Assembly: GCA_023525975.1 (NCBI GenBank)
Contig: CM042020.1
Span: 111,213,207-111,277,206, forward strand
Origin: Smallanthus sonchifolius
Lineage: Eukaryota; Streptophyta; Magnoliopsida; Asterales; Asteraceae
Reading direction: 5' to 3'
DNA length: 64,000 nt
The notes beneath the pieces are model-generated. The model saw only the letters and a program-made list of their open reading frames with translations. It was not told where the DNA came from and made no database searches. The position numbers and the translations under genes were made by a program. Below, piece after piece: positions 11,956 through 22,444 of this stretch (its first letter is position 1; each line of letters opens with the position of its first letter).

Positions 11956-12852
11956 GCATAAACAATTGTAAAAAAAATGACAGACCTAGTAAATTGTAAA
12001 ATAAAATATTTTAAAAGTACACAATAAATGTTGAAGCACAAATATAATCTATCATAATATAGTTGACATTTTTAGAAAATGAGATTGAATTTATGATATT
12101 TAAATACTTCAAACGGGTGGTTTTGGGGGATGAAAATGGGTTTGGAAGGTCAATGCTAACCTAATACGTCTATGACCTTAACCCGTTTACGTTTATGACC
12201 TTAACTAGTTTAGCCAGAAACCAACTAGAGATGGTTGAATCTAGAATATGAAGCCACATGAGTAGAGACCACTATTATATGACATTTATTTAAGAAATAA
12301 AAGAATTACTAAAGTATAATAAAATATAACGTTTGAGATAAGTACATATTTTTGGTCATGGTTTTGCATTTACTAACACAACTTCCTTTGAGATATTAAA
12401 ATACTGAATCAATATTATTGAATGGTTGCTTTATAATATATAAAGATCGGAAGGAAATCCTAAATACATAATTGGGCATGTGGGCTCAATACTGATAAAC
12501 CCTAATCTATATTTCAATACTCCCCCGCAGCCAGAACGGAAAGAAACCGGAAGCTCAGACTAGAAAATAATAATAAACATAAAAAGAAAAACAAGATAAA
12601 AACAATCTTCAATCTCGGTCCATGACTCGTAAATCTTAGCATACAACTCAAATAATGACACACAAAAGAACCCTAAATCTTAGCATACAACTCAAATAAC
12701 TAAATCCTAGTCAATATCCTAAAGAAAATAGATTACCAACTTACCATATCACACCCACTATAACTCCATAATCACCATTTTAAGGAAGCTCAACTGCTTT
12801 TTTGTATATACGAATAACCAAGCACAAGTTACAATAGTAGAAAAATTATTTG
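11956..12852. other. Intergenic AT-rich DNA
   Basis: No gene was recognised. At 12110-12230 a TTGACC/GACCTTAACCCG-rich stretch resembles the hAT-like short repeats of the LRR gene introns. AAATCTTAGCATACAACTCAAATAA occurs twice (about 12632 and 12675). Confidence 0.4.
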
Positions 12853-15119
12853 TTAGATTGATTCACTAAGAGGACCAATACCTAATTCATCTTCTATGTC
12901 ATCTGTATCTTCAAATAGTTTCATAAACCGAGCCTGCTCTTGCCTTCGCTTTCTCTTCTACCAAATCTTGTATATGATAAGTAATCCCATGATTAATAGT
13001 ATGGTTGAAGCCACAACACTTATACCAATGATTATTATCATGGACCAATTCATTCGATCTTCTTTTTCATGAGAATGTGTGTCATTATCTGGGCTCTTGG
13101 GCGCGCCTACAACACCATTTTTTTATTAGTGTGACGAAAAGTTAACACGTTCGATAATTAAAAGATTGCTAGCCATTTAGTTATGAATGGGTTCGACTCA
13201 AGTCAAGTTTAGTCTCTAACGGGCCAAATGAGTATAACAAAAAAAATATAGCTTAAAAGTAAACCCAATCATTGTAATTAAAAGATTGCTAGCCATTTGT
13301 AAAATATTTGAACTATTATACCAAACATACTTTTGGGTCAACCCAATCCAATCCATGTTATCCTGAAACCAAACTGAATTCAAGGGTTTGTTCTCCTCTA
13401 ACCAATTTCTTGATTTAGCAAAGGGCATTACACCCATAATTGTGGGCCTTGAAAGACATGAATGATTCTCAAACTTTTCATACAGAAACCAAAAAATTGA
13501 AAGGCATCAAGAGTTAACATCCTAAAAGAATTGGCATTCTTGTATATAAAAGATGAATATAAAAGTGCAACAGATAGAACTCATACCATAAAAGTTGTTT
13601 CAGGGTTCAAACCCCTCCTCTGAATGGGTCGATTTGGGTTATATATTATTTCTAAAGGGTAAAATTAAAGAAAAAACAGGAGAGAAAGAAACGGGTGGAG
13701 CATTATAAAAGCATAAAACATCACCTCCTAAACCATTTTCATAGAATATTGTTAAACTAATATAATTTTTGTAATCATATTCATGTTTGACACGCTAACT
13801 AATTATAAAAGCATCAAAAAAATTGAAAAAAAAAGTGTTCCACGTCAACCCAACTTGACCCGTTTTAGCCTCACAAAGATGTACCCTTTGACTTATCATT
13901 GTTGACCTACCCAACCAACCGGTTTGCCACATTAAATATAAATAAACTAAACGTGTACATGATATGCATATAAGAAACATAGACAAATTACCTTTTTCTG
14001 AACACTCTTGACACAAGAAAGTTGCATTAAGTTCCTTGTCTTTGGTGTGAATGTACCGACCATATTTAGATTTAAAATCAAAAGGACAGAATTCCCACTC
14101 ATCGAACACATCATCAGATTTAACAAGTCTCTATGCATAAAACCCACATCTCTTGCATTTTGTACTTTTGAAATCCGTAAGAGGCTGAAAATATTATGCA
14201 ACAACCTAAAGTCAGTTAAAAAAAACTAACTGAAAAACGATATTGCAAAGACAACAAAGAATCATTTGTTTATGGACACCAATTTAGTAAATATGAGCTC
14301 TAATTTACAACATTTCATTAAGAGAAAATCACAAGAATAACCATTTTTTACTTATATAGCCAAGAAATGCCTTGGTACAAACATGGCCCACATTTTACTC
14401 TTTTTGTTATCTATACACAAAATTATTGTCTTGTATCTATTTTTAATTTCATAAAAATGTGGGTCGGTTTGTAAATTCCAACACATTCATGACGATACGC
14501 GAACATAAAGTAGATACCGCGTATCCCAAGGCTATAACCGTACCCAAAAGAAGTTCTTTTCCGTGACTTTCTCTTACACTAAAATGACCTGAGATTATTA
14601 CCTGTATTACATACCTGAAAAGACTCTTCACCCCTGAAAGTATATACAATCTCTTTCTTCTTCACATCTGGCAGAACAGTCTTCTTCTCCCCCACTACAT
14701 TGAAAGTAAACTTTGGGTGCTGATGCTAGCCATTCATGTGTTGTATATATTTCCAGAGAATGAAGTGTAACAACTGCTGATGATTACAGTTCTGCTAACA
14801 AAAGGAAACCACAAATTCAATAACATATGCAAATAATTTCTGATTTAGGTCTCAATTGTGACCAATTATCAACAAAAATAACAAATCGGAACAACTGACT
14901 GATAAATCTTAAGAAATTGAATGACGATTTCAATTCGTTGTACAATTACTGATCACGTTATTCAAATCAATAATCAAAAAGCTAACTCGCTGAAATTATC
15001 GATCGTGTTTCAATTCGATGATCAGTTGGTGGCAACTATGGTAATTAATGAGAAGAATTACCTGGAAAACAAAAGAGGAGAATAATAATCGAAACCCTAG
15101 GAATCCAACGACTCGCCAT
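12853..15119 (-). pseudogene. Pseudogene of an At4g14746-like (DUF7953-type) membrane protein
   Basis: Four minus-strand exons with GT-AG borders rebuild the family order: 15119-15062 (MASRWIPRV start and signal peptide), 14776-14615, 14184-13992, 13107-12853. Visible family features are a CKRCGFY motif, DDVFDEWEF, FLCQEC, one membrane segment (MIIIIGISVVASTILLIMG) and a cytosolic tail LFEDTDDIEDELG. Three lesions break it: an extra G in a G-run of exon 2 (14686-14690 region), which shifts the frame and gives an early stop; a TAG in exon 3 (14133-14131) after CGFYA; and a TAG just after the membrane segment (12960-12958). The family is small and poorly characterised; I name it from memory of the Arabidopsis protein. 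The exon borders remain intact, so decay is recent. Promoter and start lie close to the divergent ANTH gene. Confidence 0.75.
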
Positions 15120-15911
15120 TGACGTGATGAAACAGATCAACCGGCCATTGAAATTTGAAATTATAAACTGGTGGAGGGGTTTAATTAACCTCTGAAAAAG
15201 TAGCATCTTTTTAGCAACTTAAACATTTGATCTGTGACACATACAAACACATACAAAAGTAGTATCTTTTTAACTCTCTCACACATACAAACACATACTT
15301 AACCCCCTCTCTCTCTCTAGATCTCACCATTCAACCAACCCCACCTGTCGCCTCTTCTTCCCTTTTCTCTGCACAAAATCCAGCTAACGACAGATAGTTC
15401 CAGAAAATCCGGCGAAGCACCGACAATACTCACCTCCAGACGTGTCTGCGTCAACTTCAGATCTAATCGCCTTCTATCCAAGTCAAAACATCTATCCATC
15501 CGCTCCTCCGATCACCTCCACCAATCGTCATTTCTGTTGCAGCTCATAAACGGTACGGTGCTGTACGAATTCGAAACCCTAACGGCTTTAAACATTAATA
15601 AAGTTTAGTAAATTACTACGCAATGGCATTTGTGATTAATTGTAATAATAATTAATGTCGATGCTTAATTTCATATTGATGATTAATTTTGTTTGATTTT
15701 GATTTTCATGAGAAGCTAATCAATGATTATAAGTTTTTGAGACGTAGAGATCTAGAACACTGTTAGCGCCATATTTGTTTACTGTTAATTTGTTTTATTC
15801 AATTTATGAGATCTGATTTTGTATGGATGTGTTACTGTGCTTCGTTTAAATTTTTTAGATCTGATTTTAATTTCCAGGGTTTTGTCTGAAGGAGAGTTAG
15901 AGGTTAAAACA
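15120..15911 (+). promoter_or_regulatory. Short divergent promoter and 5' leader of the ANTH gene
   Basis: The pyrimidine-rich CCCCTCTCTCTCTCTCTAG at 15302-15320 is a typical plant core-promoter Y patch. ACACATACAAACACATAC occurs twice just upstream (15237 and 15282 regions). A 5'UTR intron is likely: donor GGTACGGT at 15553 and acceptor TTTCCAG ending at 15877, leaving a short leader of 34 bases before the ATG at 15912. The start codons of the pseudogene and this gene are only about 800 bp apart, so both probably used one bidirectional promoter. Confidence 0.5.
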
Positions 15912-17810
15912 ATGGCACCGACAACTCTTCGGAAGGCTATTGGAGCGGTGAAGGATCAAACAAGCATTGGAATAGCTAAGGTGGCTAGCAATATGGCGCC
16001 GGAGCTAGAAGTCGCCATAGTGAAAGCCACCAGTCATGACGATGATCCGGCGAGTGAGAAGTACATACGGGAGATTCTACAGCTTACATCGTACTCGCGG
16101 GGCTACGTGAGCGCCTGCGTCCAAGCTGTATCGAAACGATTAAGCAAGACTCGCGATTGGATCGTTGCCCTAAAATGCCTAGTTCTCGTCCATCGATTGA
16201 TGAACGATGGGGACTCGATTTTCCAGCAGGAGATCATGCACGCCACTAGACGAGGAACCAGGTTGCTTAACATGTCAGATTTTCGCGATGAGGCGCACTC
16301 TAATTCATGGGACCATTCGGCTTTTGTAAGGACTTATGGGTTTTACTTGGACCAGAGGCTGGATATGATCGCGTATGAGAGGAAGCAAGGCGGTGGGGGC
16401 AGTGGAGATCCGGAGAAACCAGGGGAAGATCGTTGGAGATCGCCACAAAACCGTGGGCATGATTATGATTACAACGAGTTTTGTGATGAACCCGGGTATG
16501 GAAACATGAGGAAAACAAGATCTTATGGGGATGTGAGAGAGGGGTCTAGTGGATCATCTCAAGAAAAGAAGGATACAACTCCGTTACGGGATATGAAACC
16601 GGAGAGAATCTTTGGTAAAATGGGGTATTTACAGAGACTGTTGGATCGCGTGTTGTCGTGTAGACCTACTGGTCTTGCAAGAAATAGCAGGATGGTTTTG
16701 GTTGCGCTGTACCCTGTTGTGCAAGAAAGTTTCAAACTTTATGCTGATATATGTGAGGTTTTAGCGGTTTTCCTTGATCGATTCTTTGATATGGAACACC
16801 ATGATTGTGTGAAAGCGTTTGATGCTTATGCTAGTGCTGCAAAACAGATTGATGAGCTTATAGGTTTCTATAATTGGTGTAAGGATATGGGTATTGCAAG
16901 ATCATCTGAGTATCCAGAAGTTCAGAGAATAACTGGGAAATTACTCGAGACGTTGGAGGAATTTGTGAGAGAGAGAGCAAAAGCTATGAAAAGCCCAGAG
17001 AAGAAACCTGAGGCTGTGGAACAAGTTAAAGAAGTTGAGCAGGTTCCCGATATGAATGAGATTAAGGCTTTGCCAGCGCCAGAGACCGCTCCTCCACCGC
17101 CACCGCCTGTAGTTGAGCCGCCACCACAACACAACGGTGATTTAGTGGATTTAAGAGAGGAGGCGGTGACAGCTGATGATCAAGGAAATAGATTTGCTTT
17201 GGCATTGTTTGCAGGTCCAGCTGCGAACACAGGGAACGGGAATTGGGAAGCGTTTGGATCAAATGGGGAACCCGAGGTCACTTCTGCCTGGCAGAATCCA
17301 GCCGCTGAGACCGGAAAAGCCGATTGGGAACTTGCATTGGTGGAAACCGCCAGTAATCTAGAGAAACAGAAGGCGACAATGGGTGGTGGGCTTGACCCGT
17401 TACTGCTGAACGGAATGTATGACCAAGGAATGGTGAGACAACATGTGAGCACCAGTCAGTTAACTGGCGGCAGTGCTAGTAGCGTAGCACTACCTGGAAA
17501 GACGACTACCCCTGTTTTGGCACTCCCAGCACCTGACGGGTCGGTTCAACCCGTTGGTGGAGATCCATTCGCCGCCTCATTAAGCGTTCCTCCACCATCT
17601 TATGTTCAAATGGCAGATATGGAAAAGAAGCAGCAGTTGCTGGTTCCAGAACAAATGGTCTGGCAACAGTATGGTAGGGATGGAATGCAAGGTCAAGTTA
17701 GTTTGAGCAGAATCAATGGCGGCGGATATGTGGCGCCAGGACAACCACCGATGATGCCTTATGGCGTTCCGCCTGTGAACGGATCCGGGTTCTATTATCC
17801 TACTTACTAA
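15912..17810 (+). CDS. ANTH-domain clathrin assembly protein (CAP1/ECA4 type)
   Basis: The gene has a single coding exon, 632 residues. The start MAPTTLRKAIGAVKDQTS is the family start. An earlier in-frame ATG at 15819 lies inside the likely 5'UTR intron and is rejected. Residues about 20-160 hold the first half of the ANTH domain, with the lipid-binding stretch around KATSHDDDPASEKY and a DWIVALKCLVLVHRL helix. After a polar insert, residues about 235-370 continue the AP180 N-terminal helices (KMGYLQRLLDRVL, FYNWCKDMGIAR). The C-terminal half is disordered, with a proline stretch and short adaptor-like motifs (NRFALALFAG, NWEAFGSN, GDPFAASL). AP180/CALM relatives bind PI(4,5)P2 and clathrin at the plasma membrane, and the Arabidopsis relatives At2g25430 and At4g32285 associate with the TPLATE endocytic complex. 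Length and layout agree with those. The gene appears intact. Confidence 0.93.
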   Translation: MAPTTLRKAIGAVKDQTSIGIAKVASNMAPELEVAIVKATSHDDDPASEKYIREILQLTSYSRGYVSACVQAVSKRLSKTRDWIVALKCLVLVHRLMNDGDSIFQQEIMHATRRGTRLLNMSDFRDEAHSNSWDHSAFVRTYGFYLDQRLDMIAYERKQGGGGSGDPEKPGEDRWRSPQNRGHDYDYNEFCDEPGYGNMRKTRSYGDVREGSSGSSQEKKDTTPLRDMKPERIFGKMGYLQRLLDRVLSCRPTGLARNSRMVLVALYPVVQESFKLYADICEVLAVFLDRFFDMEHHDCVKAFDAYASAAKQIDELIGFYNWCKDMGIARSSEYPEVQRITGKLLETLEEFVRERAKAMKSPEKKPEAVEQVKEVEQVPDMNEIKALPAPETAPPPPPPVVEPPPQHNGDLVDLREEAVTADDQGNRFALALFAGPAANTGNGNWEAFGSNGEPEVTSAWQNPAAETGKADWELALVETASNLEKQKATMGGGLDPLLLNGMYDQGMVRQHVSTSQLTGGSASSVALPGKTTTPVLALPAPDGSVQPVGGDPFAASLSVPPPSYVQMADMEKKQQLLVPEQMVWQQYGRDGMQGQVSLSRINGGGYVAPGQPPMMPYGVPPVNGSGFYYPTY

Positions 17811-19229
17811 TCATGTGTATTTGTATTTTTTATCATATGTTGTATCCTTCATTTGATTCTTGCAATTCTACTGTGTTGGCATTTTTGTTGTTATGTTAGA
17901 ACACAGGTATTTGTAATTATTGGCTATTAAATCAAACTATTTCTTGTCATACATAATTAATGACACTTGCTTTATGCTGTTTGGGACTTTTAATATTGCT
18001 TCATGCTTTTGGTTAAAAAGAGGAAATAGCATTCGATGCTTGTTTCCTTAAAATTTCACAAGTATTTATTCTGTTTTGTCTTGTTTAGTTTAAGAGTTTG
18101 AGTTCGCCTCGTTTCATGCTCTTTATTTAAATCTTGAGACCGGCTCGTAAATAGTGTTTAGAGTTCGAACTCAGTTTAGTCTCAGCTCGTTTATTATTAT
18201 TAATTGTTTAATTATTTTGTTTTATATACACATAATTATTCTTATACATTATTATAATTATAATTATATATATAACATAACATACATTATTTTATTTTTT
18301 TATCATAATTATATATAATAATAAATATTATGAAATATATATGTATTATATTTAATAAAAAATTATTATATTTATATGAAAATAATAGGTTCGTTTAGGT
18401 TCGCGAGCTTAATCAAACTCAGTATATAAAACTTGGGCTTGTTTATTAAACGAGATTTAATTTAGGTTTAAGCTTCTTTAAGCTCAGCCTGATCCAACTT
18501 TGTTTATTGAAGGATAGATTAGACTAAATCTATTTTGGCAGGCATGCAAGTCTTATTTTCCCCTTGGAAAAATAAAAGAAACAAACCAGATTTTAGAAAC
18601 TAACATGAAATCGACTATCTTTTGAACAATTAGTTCGTTATGCTTCTACTTTCTTAGTTGACTTTTGTCGTCAAAGCATGATATATGAAAAGGAAATCTC
18701 TATTTGAACACCCCTGCAGCAAAAAAAACAAAAAAAAGTCAGACACACCCTCTTAAAAAGCTGCCCTCATGATGTCAGACGTGACATGCTATTACTAACA
18801 TTTTTCCATTTTGAGATAATTTTTAATATTTTACAACATTTTTACATTTTCGTCGTAAGATATATTTATGAACTTAAAAATGTTTCCGTCATAAAAACAT
18901 AAAATTTTGAAAGAATCTTTAATGTATCCATCATAACAAAAGACCACAAATAAAACGGATCTTATGGATTTTTTACATTTTTAAGTTCTAAAAATAAATT
19001 TCATAATAAAAAATATATTTTATTTAAATAATTAGAACTTCTTGTTCTCTCATAGTCTTTTTAGTGTTTCCTTTTTAATTTAAATTTTTATATTAAATAT
19101 TAAAGTCATCTTCACTTTTCTTAAATGGATCAACGTATTTTAAGATGTTTATTTTTATAAAAATAATAAATTAAAAACACTGTCATTTTTATAAAAAAGA
19201 TGTAAACGTCATAAGATATATTCTAATAA
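17811..19229. other. 3' flank of the ANTH gene, then AT-rich DNA with a foldback trace
   Basis: 17811-17950 looks like a 3'UTR. Between about 18105 and 18520 GCTCGTTTA / TTCGAACTCAG motifs occur in opposite orientation on both sides of a very AT-rich core (18200-18365), as in hAT-type MITEs with a CTCGTTTA theme. No TSD proven. 18530-19229 holds nothing recognisable. Confidence 0.4.
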
Positions 19230-19880
19230 TGTCACACCCCCAATTTCAACTAACGGAGTTTTACCGTTTGAGAAGTGACAAATCAGGATCTCAGTCATTA
19301 GTTACATTGAACGACTCTATATGGGACTCAAATGAAAATATCATATCAATCGGAGTTAATGCGGAAGCGTATAAAGAAAGTAATGTGCAAAACCATGTTG
19401 ACGGTCAGTGTTTTGCACCCACTGCATCATGTCCGGGTGAGACATGAACACCTAGAACAAAATATGTGTTATCGTCCACAGTTAACAACGATATAGTTAG
19501 ATTATACAAACTTAATCATGAACGTTATACCTGATTAGTGTAAAACTCTGATATATATTCACCAACATTCCCTAGTTGGTTTTCACCAAAACCCGTCATA
19601 CTTAACTCGTTTTTATCAGATTCGGAGAGAATTTAGAGAGAATTCAGATTTAATGAATAAGTGAATGAAATATTTAGTTGTTTATATAGTATGTTTTGAA
19701 GGAATCTTACGTCGTATCAAATAATTGGCGGAATATTGTGTCGTTTCAAAATATTGACGGAATCCTGTGTCGTTTCAAATTATTTACACGCATAACGATG
19801 AAACTAGACCGGCACGTAAAACTAGTAAAGCCACTGCAATTATTATCAATGAATTCTACTATAAAACGAGGTGTCTCACA
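19230..19880. mobile_element. Short LTR-like element, TGTCACACCCCC ... GGTGTCTCACA
   Basis: The left end TGTCACACCCCCAATTTC and the right end GAGGTGTCTCACA are inverted matches of the type seen in the solo LTRs of this window. The flanks AATAA and TAATA are similar but offset by one base, so a TSD is not proven. It is 651 bp, without coding capacity. It may be a shortened solo LTR in reverse orientation. Confidence 0.45.
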
Positions 19881-20171
19881 TAATAATGTACTTATCAATG
19901 AATTTTTTTAAGTTATTTAATTTTATATAAATCAAATTTAAGTTGAAAAGTAAATAAATAAAAATATAAAAGTAACTTTTTTTAATTTACTTCATTTTAT
20001 AAGTTAGTTTTTTTCAAGTTTTTATTAATTATATTAATGATATGATTTGATTTGATATGATGTGATTTGATATGATGTGATGTGAGGGTGGTGTGAGGAA
20101 GGATGATAGGGTGTACAAATAATAGCTCCCTTCAAGAAAATTTATTTCATCATACGGACATAATATTAGTT

Positions 20172-20390
20172 TAATATTTAATTTTTTTTTTAACGAAAAT
20201 TTGGATCACTGACGAGCCACTGGTCCACCCGATCATTCCCACCATTCTCAGAAGGAAACCTATCATAGGTGAGAAAAACTCATTGACCTTTTTTTTGTCA
20301 CAGGTAGGACTTGAACCAAATACCTTCCAATTTTAGTGAAGTCTTGGGTATATATCTTTGTCACTAGACTAATCTAATGAGGCTAGCGGT
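20172..20390 (-). repeat. SINE-like element, minus strand
   Basis: Read on the minus strand, TTAGTCTAGTGACAAAG resembles an A box and GGTTCAAGTCC is a good B box about 45 bases later. The strand ends in a T/A-rich tail (the plus-strand T run at 20172-20181). This fits a tRNA-derived SINE of about 200 bp. Flanking repeats were not found. Confidence 0.45.
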
Positions 20391-20474
20391 TGTATCTAAA
20401 TTTTTAATGATCTAAAAATCATATATGCTTTTATTTTGTACAAGGATTCAAGTCGGTCGCTAAAAGCATATAAA

Positions 20475-21035
20475 AATCATAAAATTGGTACGTAAGGTGC
20501 ACAAATCGGGTATTCTTAAGAACCGGTTGCGGTTCCAGGTCTGGTTCTTGGTTGAAAAACCGGACCCTATATACCGGTTCCGGGTATTCAAGAACCGGTT
20601 CCGGTAATTCAAAACGGGTATTTCAAGAACCTATTTCCGGCTATTCGAAAAACTTAGTAAACATATAAATAACTAACTTAAAAAGTCCAATAATATTAAA
20701 AACTTAAAATATTACAAAATATATAAATGTTTAGCATAGTTAAACATATATTCCAGATGCAGTTCCATCAGTTTTGACTGAACCATCAATTGAAGAACAA
20801 TTAACAAGGTTTGACTTTTCATATCTCTATCAATCTCCTTCATGACCAGATTAAAGTATACTTATTTTTTGAAAGGGATATATATATATAGCCGGTTGTA
20901 GGTAGAACCGGTTTCGGGTATTTTTACAACCGGTTTTGAATAGAAATATTGGAACATATCCAGACCCTACGATTAGGGTCGGTTCTGGTTCAGTTCTGGA
21001 AGAACCGTTCCCTTTTTTTGTTCACCTCTAATTTT
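20475..21035. repeat. hAT-like MITE rich in GAACCGGTT words
   Basis: AATCATAAAATTGG...AAGGTGCACAAA at the left answers TTTGTTCACCTCTAATTTTATGATT at the right in inverse orientation. The arms are full of CGGGTATT, AACCGGTT and GGTTCCGG. The AGGTGNACA terminus is typical of hAT MITEs. An exact TSD was not found, and the AT-rich centre (20650-20880) is unrelated. Confidence 0.55.
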
Positions 21036-21239
21036 ATGATTGGTCTTTTTAGTTTTTATAAACCAAACTTTATAAAATATCCCAAAGTATATAACTCTAT
21101 GTTGGTAACCTAACATTATTAATTGGCCTTGTTAATTGACATTTTAAGAAGTCCAATGGTCAACAATGTATATTTTAAAAAGATTGGCCTCTTCCTCTTA
21201 ATTTTCATTGTACTTTTTTTAACGGCGAACATTGAATAT

Positions 21240-21545
21240 TGTGACGTCGCACCCCCCGTTACATGGGAGAGTCTCGTCCAACTCCGGCCAATATGTTGTC
21301 TTAACCGGGTCCACTTTGCGTCAGAATTGGAGAGCATCCAAGGAAAAATCCCACCCAATACGGCCCCTTCCGGGCTTCAGGGAGAGCCGAGGCTCGAACC
21401 CTGAATCGGCGTGGGTAAAACACTGGTGCATCAGCCTAAGAACTAGCCCTCATTTGCATGCCTCAGAAATTAATGGTGGTGACAGAGATTGAACCTGGAC
21501 CCCTTGAGACTTCAGTCCTCTCATCAACCATTACACCACAACCTT
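21240..21545 (-). repeat. tRNA-like repeat pieces, probably SINE-derived
   Basis: On the minus strand GGGTTCGAGCC is a canonical B box, with a second GGTTCAATCTC-like box at about 21490. The region is notably more GC-rich than its surroundings. Open frames here (for example 21119-21492) look incidental. Family and borders are not determined. Confidence 0.35.
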
Positions 21546-22435
21546 TTTAGCAATTTTCATTATACTTCCTTTTTAAAAACATCAAATCAAGAGAATCTTT
21601 TTTTGTCTTTTAGTATTAAAATGACATAATATTACTGATGTGACAAGTTGAATAAGAGGTAAAACAAGTAAAAACGAAGAGGGAGACGTTACTTTTAGCA
21701 CAAGCCTTTTGATTTATATAAGTTGTAATCTGTCTTATTGGATCACACCATGACCCGCTAGTGCAACTGTTCAGATTACGAGCCTATGAATCGGGCTCAA
21801 GTGAACGCGGCGGTTTTAAGCTTAGAAGAATACATAAGTGAGATAAAAAAAACATGACATACACAGAGTCGGTGTTTAAGAAATAAGAATAAAGCATATC
21901 ATATCATATCATATCGTATCGGTTGTTACCATCTATAAATACACTATGACATCGTTTATTAGACTAAAACCTACTTTGTTTCAAGGATTGGGCTCCCACT
22001 TGAGCTTAATCCAATTATTATTCCTAACTTATCGGCCCACTGATTCTATTTCTTCTTTCACCGTTTGAATGCCACATTGTTTATGACTATTTCTCTTTAG
22101 TTTTGTTTCAAATAAATAACCAATTGGTTGTGTCACATACCATAATTACTTGAGTCTAGGATTTTTTTTTCACGTTTATTTAACTTTTCCTTTATTACTA
22201 ATTTAATATTTTCTAAATCTTTATTACTAATTATTTAATATTTTATTTATTCAACCTATGTAGTACACGGTCTAATAATAAATACAGTAAGAGTAACAAA
22301 AGTCAAATCGGATCAAATAAAAGAAGACGAATCAAAAGTCGACTGATATTTACTATGAAACATTTTGTGCTTTAAAACCCGTTATTATGCACTTATCATG
22401 TAATCTTTCAAATATCATGTCAAACACCTCACTTT
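21546..22435. other. Intergenic AT-rich DNA
   Basis: No gene seen. 21895-21925 is a short run of ATATC units (CATATCATATCATATCATATC) followed by GTATCGG. 22130-22260 is plain AT-rich sequence. Confidence 0.4.
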
Positions 22436-22444
22436 AAATATTAA

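Noticed and set aside
8159..12850. Missing kinase exons of the LRR-malectin gene
   Set aside because: I looked for HRD/DFG-type motifs downstream on the plus strand up to the pseudogene and found none; the space is filled by MITEs, a MULE and Helitrons.
15819..15911. Upstream in-frame ATG extending the ANTH protein by 31 residues
   Set aside because: It lies in front of a good 3' splice site (TTTCCAG at 15871-15877), the extra residues do not belong to the family, and MAPTTLRKAIG at 15912 is the family start.
16300..17452. Antisense and out-of-frame open frames across the ANTH gene
   Set aside because: Shadows of a conserved coding region with GC-richer codons.
21119..21492. Overlapping 79-93 codon frames on both strands
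   Set aside because: They overlap a SINE-like repeat and show no protein similarity that I recognise.
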